A DNA stretch of 31,025 bases from Nitrospirota bacterium (lineage in GTDB: Bacteria > Nitrospirota > Thermodesulfovibrionia > Thermodesulfovibrionales > Magnetobacteriaceae), in NCBI GenBank assembly GCA_015233485.1, contig JADFXO010000005.1, positions 1 through 31,025 of the forward strand. Reading direction: 5' to 3'. Below are positions 1-6,545 of this stretch, piece after piece. The translations under genes and the position numbers were made by a program. Within the stretch, counting starts at the first letter, position 1, and every line of letters begins with the position of its first letter. Below the pieces are notes generated by a model that did no database searches, was not told the origin of the DNA, and saw only the letters and a list, made by a program, of their open reading frames with translations.

Positions 1-272
1 AAAGCCCAGCGGTAATAAAGCGGGCCAGACAGTCAGTAAAGAGGCAGCTCGTAAATAAAATGGTCAAGAGCAGGCTGAGGACTTTGGCTAAAAAAATCGA
101 AGAGGCCATAACGAGCAACAATAATGAAGAGGCTCAGAAGACTCTCATTGAGGTGATCAGAGAATATTCAAAGGCGGCATCCAAGGGCGTCATCCACAAG
201 AATAACTCGGCAAGGAACATATCCCGCCTTACGCTGAAAGTTAATAAGTTAGTGAAGGCCGCCGCCGCGTAA
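1..272 (+). CDS. rpsT: 30S ribosomal protein S20 (5' end outside window)
   Basis: Primary 16S rRNA-binding protein of the small ribosomal subunit. The reading frame is open from base 3, so the gene begins before the window; an internal ATG at 60 is not the real start. The part upstream of that ATG reads as an S20 N-terminus (IKRARQSVKRQLVNK), followed by VKSRLRT and the typical basic helical bundle ending in VNKLVKAAAA. About 89 residues are visible, close to the family's usual 85-90, so only a few residues (probably around MA..) are missing. The next gene follows on the same strand after 49 nt, with no obvious terminator between. Identification is firm; only the exact start cannot be seen. 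Confidence 0.95.
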   Translation, partial: SPAVIKRARQSVKRQLVNKMVKSRLRTLAKKIEEAITSNNNEEAQKTLIEVIREYSKAASKGVIHKNNSARNISRLTLKVNKLVKAAAA

Positions 273-321
273 GACAGGTATTTTCTATAAAAGACCGAAG
301 GCGGTGCGCGGGTAAAACTCA

Positions 322-750
322 ATGTATAAACGTACATTATTATTGATAGCCATACCCGCCGTAGTCTTGTTAGTTGGCTTATCGTTTAGTATTGCAGCGG
401 CAATTGGCGGCGAGGTGAAAGGTGCGGCTGTTGCCCTAACCAAAAAAGATAACGGCGGCAAATTTAAAGTAAATTCCGGCAGCATCATACACATAGGGCT
501 TCCTGAGAATGGTTCCACCGGTTACGCGTGGTATTTCGACAATTTGAGCATGGAGTACTTCGAGGCCGTCAAGGATAAAGCAGTGACATTACCTCCTGAC
601 GAGAAGACCGTCGGTGCCCCCATGTTTGCCACATGGATACTGATGGCAAAAAAGAAGGGCAAGAGCGAACTTAAGCTGCGTTACTACCGCATATGGGAAG
701 GCCCGCAAGCCACCGTTGACACATTCAGCGTACAAATAGAGATTGAATAA
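322..750 (+). CDS. Secreted chagasin-type cysteine protease inhibitor (I42 family)
   Basis: A 142-residue protein with an N-terminal signal peptide or anchor (about residues 5-27, hydrophobic, ending in AAA). The rest matches the inhibitor I42/chagasin immunoglobulin-like fold. Its three protease-contacting loops are recognisable: NGSTGYAW near residues 63-70 (family consensus NPTTGY), a GAPMF loop near 98-102, and YRIWEG near 122-127 (family consensus RPWE). The family blocks papain-like C1 cysteine peptidases. In bacteria the role is usually unknown; protection against own or foreign cysteine proteases in the periplasm is an inference. There is no strong Shine-Dalgarno before the ATG. The gene lies between rpsT and convergent argS, and a two-hairpin repeat starts 11 nt after its stop. 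Confidence 0.85.
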   Translation: MYKRTLLLIAIPAVVLLVGLSFSIAAAIGGEVKGAAVALTKKDNGGKFKVNSGSIIHIGLPENGSTGYAWYFDNLSMEYFEAVKDKAVTLPPDEKTVGAPMFATWILMAKKKGKSELKLRYYRIWEGPQATVDTFSVQIEIE

Positions 751-761
751 CTGCTGTAAGG

Positions 762-858
762 ATTAAAGACGAAGGGGGATAATCCCCCTTCACCCCGTAA
801 TCACGTACACGTTTTATCTTTTTAATTCCGGCTGCCGCTCGTTGGCGGCTCCGGTACT
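762..858 (+). repeat. Two-hairpin dispersed repeat, copy A
   Basis: About 97 bp that recurs at 25484-25580 in the same orientation without gaps; I count 10 mismatches (about 90% identity). Hairpin 1 has a perfect 9-bp stem, GAAGGGGGA at 771-779 and TCCCCCTTC at 783-791, with a TAA loop, identical in both copies. A T-rich middle follows (GTTTTATCTTTT). Hairpin 2 pairs GCCGC at 834-838 with GCGGC at 845-849 around CGTT; the closing pair is T-G here and C-G in copy B, so pairing is kept. It lies between the stop of the chagasin gene and the stop of convergent argS. No U tract follows either stem, so it is not a simple intrinsic terminator. Confidence 0.85.
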
Positions 859-882
859 CCGGCCATCCGCTTAGCGCACTGC

Positions 883-2520
883 CTACATCTTGTCGGGGGT
901 TGAGACTCCTAGTATGTTTAAGCCCTCTTTGATTACTATTTTTACGCAGGCACAAAGCATCAGTCTCGCCCTCGTCAGAGGCTCCTCCTCATCCAGTATC
1001 CTGTGCTTATAGTAAAAGGGATGAAACAGTCCCGCCAGTTCCTGCAGGTAAAAGGTAATCATGTGCGGTTGCCGTGTCCTTACAGCAGTTAAAAACGCCG
1101 TGGGGTAAAAGATTAGTTTTTTTATCAGCTGCAACTCCTCCGGGCTGGACAGGCCGGAAAGGTCTATGCCGTCGTCAAATAATATCGATATCTGCCTTTC
1201 CTGCGCTTTCCCAAAGACGCTGTTAATCCTCGCGTACGCATACTGGATGTAATAAACCGGATTTTCCGGGGATTCCTTTTTCACCGCTTCCATATCGAAC
1301 TCAACCTGGCTGTCCGGGCGGCGCGTGAGGAAGATAAATCTCGTGATGTCCTTGCCTACTTCCTTTATGACGTCCCTGAGGGTGACAAACTCACCCGCGC
1401 GCTTTGACATCTGAACGGGGACTCCGCCTCTAAGCAGCATTACCATCTGGACAAGCAGCACAACCAGTTTGCCTTCGTCGCATCCGGCGGCCTTTATAAC
1501 GGCGCGAATCCTGGGTATATATCCGTGGTGGTCGGCTCCCCATATGTTTATTATCTCGTCAAAGCCCCTGTCAAGTTTCAATATGTGATAGGCAATGTCC
1601 GAAGCGAAATAGGTATATTGGCCGTCTGTTTTTATTATCACGCGGTTCTTTTCATCTCCAAAGGCCGTCGCCTTAAACCACACGGCGGAGTCCTGCTCAT
1701 ATATAAATCCCATCTCCCTGAGCCGCGCAATGGCCTTCGTTACCGTGCCGTCTGTGAATAGTTCCTTCTCGGACTGCCATCTGTCGAATTCAACGCCAAA
1801 GTCTGACAGGTCTTTTTTTATCTCCGAGAGCATTTGTTTGTATGAGTAGTCGATAAAAAATTCCGATACTTCTACTTTGTCAAATCGCGCATGTGAAAAT
1901 TTATCTGCATATGCCGCATGAATCTCTCTTGCCAATTCGTCCACGTAATCACCGTGGTAACCGTCTTTAGGAAAATCATAAGGGATGTTGGCAATCTCTT
2001 TATAGCGCGCGAAGACGGACTCTCCGAGGAGTTTCACCTGCCTGCCCGCGTCGTTTACGTAGAATTCCTTCTCGACAGAAAACCCTGCGGCACAGAGCAG
2101 GTTTGCAAGGGCCGCCCCCAGCGCCGCCCCCCTGCCGTGACCAAGGTGCAACGGGCCGGTTGGATTTGCGCTCACGAATTCTATCTGGATTTTCTTTCCT
2201 TTACCTATGTTGGGTCTTAAATAATCGCTTTCACGCGCGTAGAGCTTCTTTAGTTCTCCGTAAAGATAGGACGGCTTGAATCTGAAGTTGATAAATCCGG
2301 CGCCAGCCCGCTCTATGGTCTCGAATATGTCAGGCTCTTCAATGGCCGAGATAATAGAATCCGCGATGAGCGCGGGGTTTTTCCTGAGCTTCTTTGACAG
2401 CAGCATAGCCACCGGCGTTGAAATATCGCCAAGGGCCTCGTGTCTTGGAATCTCAACTTCGACAAAATCAGTTTCAATCCCAATTTTTTCGAGTGCCTTT
2501 AGCAGTATATCTTCTATCAT
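883..2520 (-). CDS. argS: Arginyl-tRNA synthetase
   Basis: Class I aminoacyl-tRNA synthetase that charges tRNA-Arg using ATP, in the cytoplasm; 545 residues, a normal length. The N-terminal additional domain covers about residues 1-85. The Rossmann catalytic core has the HIGH-type signature in PTGPLHLGHGRG (HLGH at 125-128) and the KMSKS-type signature VQMSKRAGEF (371-374). The C-terminal anticodon-binding DALR region ends with the characteristic GVSTPDKM. The start ATG at 2520 has AGAAGG about 9 nt upstream. Upstream lies a pair of 14-nt direct repeats (2526-2559). The gene is transcribed away from the GAF-HATPase-PilZ gene and converges on the chagasin gene. Confidence 0.97.
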   Translation of the reverse strand: MIEDILLKALEKIGIETDFVEVEIPRHEALGDISTPVAMLLSKKLRKNPALIADSIISAIEEPDIFETIERAGAGFINFRFKPSYLYGELKKLYARESDYLRPNIGKGKKIQIEFVSANPTGPLHLGHGRGAALGAALANLLCAAGFSVEKEFYVNDAGRQVKLLGESVFARYKEIANIPYDFPKDGYHGDYVDELAREIHAAYADKFSHARFDKVEVSEFFIDYSYKQMLSEIKKDLSDFGVEFDRWQSEKELFTDGTVTKAIARLREMGFIYEQDSAVWFKATAFGDEKNRVIIKTDGQYTYFASDIAYHILKLDRGFDEIINIWGADHHGYIPRIRAVIKAAGCDEGKLVVLLVQMVMLLRGGVPVQMSKRAGEFVTLRDVIKEVGKDITRFIFLTRRPDSQVEFDMEAVKKESPENPVYYIQYAYARINSVFGKAQERQISILFDDGIDLSGLSSPEELQLIKKLIFYPTAFLTAVRTRQPHMITFYLQELAGLFHPFYYKHRILDEEEPLTRARLMLCACVKIVIKEGLNILGVSTPDKM

Positions 2521-2525
2521 ATTCG

Positions 2526-2559
2526 TATACCTTCTACCAGAGACTTATATCTTCTACCA
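2526..2559. repeat. 14-nt direct repeat in the argS upstream region
   Basis: TATAyCTTCTACCA occurs at 2526-2539 and 2546-2559, exactly 20 nt apart, about two helical turns. The copy nearer argS contains its Shine-Dalgarno on the minus strand (AGAAGG). It could be a binding site for a dimeric regulator or a small duplication; nothing else in the sequence decides. Confidence 0.45.
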
Positions 2560-2570
2560 TAACCTTAGAG

Positions 2571-2580
2571 CGCTTAAGCG
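2571..2580. promoter_or_regulatory. 10-bp perfect palindrome between divergent genes
   Basis: CGCTTAAGCG is self-complementary and lies in the 200-bp gap between divergent argS and the GAF-HATPase-PilZ gene, next to the 14-nt direct repeats. A small operator is possible, but a 10-bp palindrome is weak evidence by itself. Confidence 0.25.
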
Positions 2581-2707
2581 TAACATATTTGCCCGCGAAA
2601 TTAATACGACAGATTATGGATTTTTTATACATATTGTTTAAATCCCGCACAATCCATTACAATCAAAACTCATCAGGAGGCCGCTCTGTAACTGAAGGAG
2701 GGCTAAG

Positions 2708-2734
2708 ATGGGGGAATGTAATGGTATTTCGTGA
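2708..2734 (+). other. Possible 8-codon leader ORF overlapping the next start
   Basis: The strong Shine-Dalgarno GGAGGG at 2697-2702 is 5 nt before an ATG at 2708. That ATG opens an 8-residue frame (MGECNGIS) which stops at 2732-2734, past the start codon at 2721 of the long gene in another frame. The long gene's ATG is 18 nt from the same site, too far for direct use. Either translation of the small frame delivers ribosomes to 2721, or the 2708 ATG is incidental. Confidence 0.3.
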
Positions 2735-4181
2735 AATTACGAAATTTTTAGCGTGTTCGAACTCGATAGAAGAGGCGCTGGACAGGGTTTATGATTTGTG
2801 TAAAAAAGACGCCGGGGCGTTTAAAACTCTGAATGTCTTTGTTGACAGGGGATTTCCCACGTATTGCTACACAAGTGGCGATAAAAAGGTGCTTATTAAT
2901 ATCCAGATTCCCTGGGAAAGCCTTGTTGGGGAGTGCATAAGGGAGAGAAAACAGGTCATAAGCTGCACACCTGAGTCTCTGGAGTTGGATAGAAATCATT
3001 CAGGTGCAACTTCAACAGAGGTATTACACAGTATGGCAAAGCCGCTGGTTTATTTTAATAATACCTTTGGCTGTATGGAGTTTTTAACGGAAGAGGCGCT
3101 GCAACAGCATGAAATAGATATGTTTGGAATTATTGGCGACTATTTCGCGCCAATAATTTACCTTCAGGAATGGTATTCAGTCGAAAAAAGAATAGCGCAC
3201 GTCATAAAGAACAAGGCATTCATTGGTATTTTGACGCTTTATGATGAAGACGTGGACGAAGAGGAAAAGCAATCGACATTGGATGACTCGTTTAACGAAA
3301 TAAGCACGTTAAGCGAAGACACTTTAAAGCTGATGGGAATTAAATGTGAACTGCATAAAAAAAATGTTAACGATATTATTGCAACGGTTATCGAAAAAAT
3401 AAACAAACTTGCAAAACTTAACAATAAACATGTAACGATCATACAGGAATTAACCCCCGGCCTTCAGGTGTATTGTGATGAGTTTTCCATCAGGGAGGAG
3501 GTATTGTTTAACATTGTAAAGAATATATGGGAAGAGTGGCAAAATAGAAACATGGAGGAAAGAATAGTAGAGTTCAGGACGTATAAAGAGGGAAATTACG
3601 CAACAATCGAGATAAAAGATAATGCCGGCGGAATGAGTGATAAAATTGCGTCGCGTTTTTCTCTACCCTTTGAGAGTTCCAAAGGCTCTGGCCGGGGCGT
3701 GGGAATGAACATAGTTTATCAGGTCATAAAACAAAACAATGGTGAAATTACTTTTAAGACAAAAGAGGGTGAGGGCACCACTTTTTTTATTAAACTTTCT
3801 ATGCTTGAAATAAACAGGAGATTTCGTTCACGACATCAGACGGGCGGTAGCAAGGGCAATAGCAAGGAAGTTATTACCCTTGAATTCAACTCACATAAAA
3901 ACAGCGGATATTTGGTAGATTTAAGCATGGGCGGTCTCTTAGGTGTATTCAGGATAAACCCTCCTTATCCACAAATTGCGAGCAACGTTACAGTTGACCT
4001 CGATTTCGGAAATGGTAATAATGTTTCAGGTCTCACCGGATTGATTGCAAGAATTGAGGTAATTGAACAAACCATAGATGATGGATATATAAAAATGGCC
4101 GTCAGCTTCCATGAAAAACCGGATTTACTCAAAAAAGAGAGACTGATGCAAATCCTGTCAATATGCAGTGCCAAGCCTTAG
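2721..4181 (+). CDS. GAF - histidine-kinase-type ATPase - PilZ fusion protein
   Basis: A 486-residue soluble signalling protein with no membrane segment. Residues about 8-148 resemble a GAF sensor domain. A divergent H-box follows, IAHVIKNKAF, with the candidate phospho-acceptor His160; the usual Glu and Pro are absent. The HATPase_c domain (about 235-362) has an N-box (FNIVKN, 263-268), the G1 box DNAGGM (300-305), an F-box (LPFESSKG) and the G2 box GRGVGMN (324-330). The C-terminus is a PilZ domain with RFRSR (RxxxR, 367-371) and DLSMGG (DxSxxG, 400-405), the known c-di-GMP contacts. This suggests a kinase or ATPase gated by c-di-GMP. The frame is open further upstream over argS, but 2721 is the first ATG after the ribosome-binding region. 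No response regulator is adjacent. Domain calls are solid; the function is inferred. Confidence 0.85.
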   Translation: MVFREITKFLACSNSIEEALDRVYDLCKKDAGAFKTLNVFVDRGFPTYCYTSGDKKVLINIQIPWESLVGECIRERKQVISCTPESLELDRNHSGATSTEVLHSMAKPLVYFNNTFGCMEFLTEEALQQHEIDMFGIIGDYFAPIIYLQEWYSVEKRIAHVIKNKAFIGILTLYDEDVDEEEKQSTLDDSFNEISTLSEDTLKLMGIKCELHKKNVNDIIATVIEKINKLAKLNNKHVTIIQELTPGLQVYCDEFSIREEVLFNIVKNIWEEWQNRNMEERIVEFRTYKEGNYATIEIKDNAGGMSDKIASRFSLPFESSKGSGRGVGMNIVYQVIKQNNGEITFKTKEGEGTTFFIKLSMLEINRRFRSRHQTGGSKGNSKEVITLEFNSHKNSGYLVDLSMGGLLGVFRINPPYPQIASNVTVDLDFGNGNNVSGLTGLIARIEVIEQTIDDGYIKMAVSFHEKPDLLKKERLMQILSICSAKP

Positions 4182-4220
4182 ACTGCCCGCCTTCAGTCCT
4201 TATATACCCCATCATTAGTC

Positions 4221-4247
4221 CGTCATTCCGGCTTGTCCGGAATGACG
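4221..4247. repeat. REP-like palindromic element
   Basis: CGTCATTCCGG (4221-4231) and CCGGAATGACG (4237-4247) form a perfect 11-bp stem around CTTGT. It lies between two convergent genes. A second possible stem, CGACAA with TTGTCG, overlaps its right flank (about 4246-4280). Sequences of this type are scattered between genes in many bacteria. There is no T tract on either side, so bidirectional transcript 3'-end protection is as likely as termination. Confidence 0.65.
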
Positions 4248-4291
4248 ACAAGGCAAGCCGAGCGGACACAACTTTTTGTCGCGGAGTGAGA

Positions 4292-4900
4292 TTAATCTCC
4301 TATTTTTACTATATTGCCTGTAACACGGAGTTTTCCCTCAATATATAATTTAATCGCGAGGGGCAATATGCGATGTTCACACTCCAATATCCTCGCCGAA
4401 AGGGACTCCACTGTGTCGTCTGAAAACACCGGCACGGCCTCCTGTAATATTATCGGGCCGGAGTCAACCCCCTCGTCAACGAAATGCACCGTGCACCCGG
4501 ATATCCTTACCCCGTACTCAAGCGCTTGCATATGCGCGTGCATTCCCTTAAACGACGGCAGCAAGGACGGATGTATATTCACGATGCGCATCGGAAAGGC
4601 GTCTATCAATGGCTTCCTGACCACACGCATAAACCCTGCCAGCACTATCAGCTCCACGCCACAAAATTGCAGCTCGTCAGCTATGCTTCTATAATATACA
4701 TCCTTGCTTGCATATCCGTTAGGATTTGCATACACATGCGGGATTTTGTGCAGCTTTGCGCGCTCTATGGCATACGCCGTGGGGTTGTCCGTAATCAGAC
4801 AGGCTATTTCGGCATCAAGGGCGCCCCTGTCAATGGAATTTATAATAGACTGAAAATTCGAGCCTCTCCCTGAGGCAAGTACCCCTAATTTAATCATCAT
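4292..4900 (-). CDS. purN: Phosphoribosylglycinamide formyltransferase (GART)
   Basis: Third step of de novo purine synthesis: transfers a formyl group from 10-formyl-tetrahydrofolate to GAR. It has 202 residues, a normal length. The phosphate loop is LASGRGSNFQ (8-17); the catalytic triad is Asn108 and His110 in NIHPSLLPSFKG and Asp146 in VDSGPI. The start is one of two adjacent ATGs (4898-4900 or 4895-4897). Its first codons overlap the end of rsmI by 11 nt, so translation is probably coupled. It is the last gene of the minus-strand operon starting at nadE, with the palindromic element beyond its stop. The identification is firm. Confidence 0.96.
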   Translation of the reverse strand: MMIKLGVLASGRGSNFQSIINSIDRGALDAEIACLITDNPTAYAIERAKLHKIPHVYANPNGYASKDVYYRSIADELQFCGVELIVLAGFMRVVRKPLIDAFPMRIVNIHPSLLPSFKGMHAHMQALEYGVRISGCTVHFVDEGVDSGPIILQEAVPVFSDDTVESLSARILECEHRILPLAIKLYIEGKLRVTGNIVKIGD

Positions 4901-5738
4901 CCACCCCTTTTCTATTTGTCTGCCCTTCTATGCTTTCCTTATACAGCACCTTTTTGCTTATGCCGGTTGCTGAGGCAATCTCTTCAACGGCCTCCTTTCG
5001 CCTCATGCCGCTTTCTATTAATTGCCCTATTTCATTTAAGGCATCCCCGATGCTTAGCCCAGTCTCCTTAAAACCCTCTACCACTACTACATACTCGCCG
5101 GCTATTTTTGAGGCGTGGAGATGTTCAATCACCTCTTTGACTGTTCCCCTTTGTGTATCTTCGTGGAGTTTTGTCAGCTCATGGCAAAGCGCAATCATCC
5201 TGTTGCCAAAGACCTCCAGTAAATCATCAAGAAAATTAAGTATCCTATGCGGAGACTCATAAAACACAAGCGTATGATGTTCTACCCTGAGGGCGTGTAA
5301 GTCCTTCTTTCTCTGGAGGGTCTTTGGCGAGAGAAACCCTATGAACGTAAACCGCCGCGTGGACAGTCCCGACACTGACAGTGCCGCTATCGAAGAGGCC
5401 GGCCCGGGTATGGGAAATATCTCTATCCCCTCGTTTATCGCATCCCGAATCAACACCTCGCCGGGGTCGGATATGCCCGGTGTACCCGCGTCCGTTATCA
5501 GCGCCACCGTAAAGCCGGCGTGCAGCTTGTCCATTATTACCTTTGACTTTATCTTTTCCTTTTCCCTCCAGTAACTTATCATAGGACGGGATATCTCATA
5601 GTAGTTCAGGAGTTTGACAGAGTGTCTGGTGTCTTCGACGGCTATGAAGTCTGCCTCCTTGAGGATTCTTAGCGCCCTAAGCGTTATATCCTCAAGGTTC
5701 CCTATGGGTGTGGCGACTATGTACAGGCAGCCTTTCAT
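4890..5738 (-). CDS. rsmI: 16S rRNA (cytidine1402-2'-O)-methyltransferase
   Basis: SAM-dependent enzyme that 2'-O-methylates C1402 in the decoding centre of 16S rRNA. The 282 residues begin with the family N-terminus YIVATPIGNLEDIT, followed by VEDTRHSVKLL (about 35-45) and the glycine-rich LITDAGTPGISDPG (about 80-93) of the tetrapyrrole-methylase fold. The C-terminal tail holds the small helical domain seen in RsmI. The ATG directly abuts the stop codon of the rubrerythrin-like gene (no intergenic base), and the 3' end overlaps purN, so it sits in a tightly coupled operon. The identification is firm. Confidence 0.95.
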   Translation of the reverse strand: MKGCLYIVATPIGNLEDITLRALRILKEADFIAVEDTRHSVKLLNYYEISRPMISYWREKEKIKSKVIMDKLHAGFTVALITDAGTPGISDPGEVLIRDAINEGIEIFPIPGPASSIAALSVSGLSTRRFTFIGFLSPKTLQRKKDLHALRVEHHTLVFYESPHRILNFLDDLLEVFGNRMIALCHELTKLHEDTQRGTVKEVIEHLHASKIAGEYVVVVEGFKETGLSIGDALNEIGQLIESGMRRKEAVEEIASATGISKKVLYKESIEGQTNRKGVDDD

Positions 5739-6221
5739 CTATTTATGGTGGGCGCTGCGCTCCGCCTTATATTTACTCAGCCATACGATGTGGTGTTTTT
5801 CCTCTTCAATGATCTCGTTTACTATGTGGTTTTCCTTGACAGCATCCCTCATAGTATAAAAATAGAGCAGGGTTTCCTTCTCAAACCCTATGGCAAGGCC
5901 CACCGCGTGTAACGGATCTGAGACGTTTTGCATGTGAAGCATGGCCTTGTCCTTACCCAGAAAAAAGGCGCTTTCAACGAATGCCCTCATGTACTCAGAG
6001 ATGTCCTGCCAGTTATCAGGCTCCTCGTCCCCAACCTTCTCCCTTAGCGCGCTAAAGGCCACTATGTGGTTTTTCTCCGCCTCCGCCAGCTTTGTAAAAA
6101 GCTCATAGATTTCCTTGTCTCCGCCCTTAAATTTTGCCGCCAGATCGTTATAATATGAATTACCGAGCACCTCTGTCCTTACGGCCATTTCTATTACTTC
6201 TCTTACTGAAAATATGTCCAT
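5739..6221 (-). CDS. Rubrerythrin-like ferritin-fold diiron protein
   Basis: A 160-residue helical protein of the ferritin-like superfamily. The first helix pair has a Glu near position 17 and ExxH in AEAEKNH (Glu49, His52). The second pair has GFEKETLLYFY (Glu114/Glu116) and EEEKHH (Glu140 to His143/144). These are the expected carboxylate-bridged diiron ligands. No C-terminal rubredoxin domain follows, so it is the short form. Members detoxify peroxide or act as iron-handling proteins in anaerobes; the exact activity cannot be read from sequence. The start has GGGAGG upstream. It lies between a lipoprotein gene (15-nt gap) and rsmI (abutting) in the nadE-purN operon. Confidence 0.85.
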   Translation of the reverse strand: MDIFSVREVIEMAVRTEVLGNSYYNDLAAKFKGGDKEIYELFTKLAEAEKNHIVAFSALREKVGDEEPDNWQDISEYMRAFVESAFFLGKDKAMLHMQNVSDPLHAVGLAIGFEKETLLYFYTMRDAVKENHIVNEIIEEEKHHIVWLSKYKAERSAHHK

Positions 6222-6236
6222 GTGGCCTCCCGCGTA

Positions 6237-6545
6237 TTAATTTGGAAATTCTTTGTGTAATTCCCTGTTTATCTTAATTATCTCCTTTACGTCAGTTCCC
6301 ACTATATCCCAGCCATACTCTCCCTTAAAGTCCCTTTTCAGTTTTACGTTAACCGGTTTTTTCTTTTCCACCGGTTTCATTAGCGTGTCGTTGTCTTTAT
6401 TGATTTCAATTTCGTTAGGCCTAACCGCGGCGCTTGGGGCAGCACTGACCGCCGGTTGAGTGTTTAGCGCCTGCGTGGGCTGCCCGTTACAACCCGCAAG
6501 GACTAACAACGCCGCCATAGATAATACTAATACAGAGGCATTCAC
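6237..6545 (-). CDS. Small lipoprotein of unknown function
   Basis: A 102-residue protein with a lipoprotein signal peptide: a hydrophobic core from residue 4 and lipobox LAGC (Cys19). A Gln/Pro/Ala-rich linker follows, then a basic stretch (PVEKKKPVNVKLKRD), and the C-terminus GEYGWDIVGTDVKEI. I do not recognise a domain. The start is GTG at 6543-6545, sharing bases with the nadE stop (GTGA), so it is translationally coupled to nadE. An ATG at 6541 is in another frame. It is presumably anchored to the inner or outer membrane facing the periplasm. Why it sits in an operon with NAD synthase and rRNA/purine genes is unclear. Confidence 0.8.
   Translation of the reverse strand: MNASVLVLSMAALLVLAGCNGQPTQALNTQPAVSAAPSAAVRPNEIEINKDNDTLMKPVEKKKPVNVKLKRDFKGEYGWDIVGTDVKEIIKINRELHKEFPN

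Noticed and set aside
60..62. ATG at 60 as the start of a short 70-aa protein
   Set aside because: The frame continues upstream to the window edge and encodes the conserved S20 N-terminus.
771..791. Hairpin 1 of the repeat as a rho-independent terminator
   Set aside because: The stem is strong, but on both strands it is not followed by a T tract (ACCCC on plus, GTCTTTAAT on minus), and the whole 97-bp element, not only the stem, is conserved between copies.
2418..2720. Upstream extension of the GAF-HATPase-PilZ frame
   Set aside because: It would overlap the 5' end of argS and cover the divergent promoter region; the residues do not resemble a domain and the ribosome-binding site lies at 2697.
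4484..4873. 129-codon plus-strand frame antisense to purN
   Set aside because: Lies wholly antisense to a certain purN with conserved catalytic residues.
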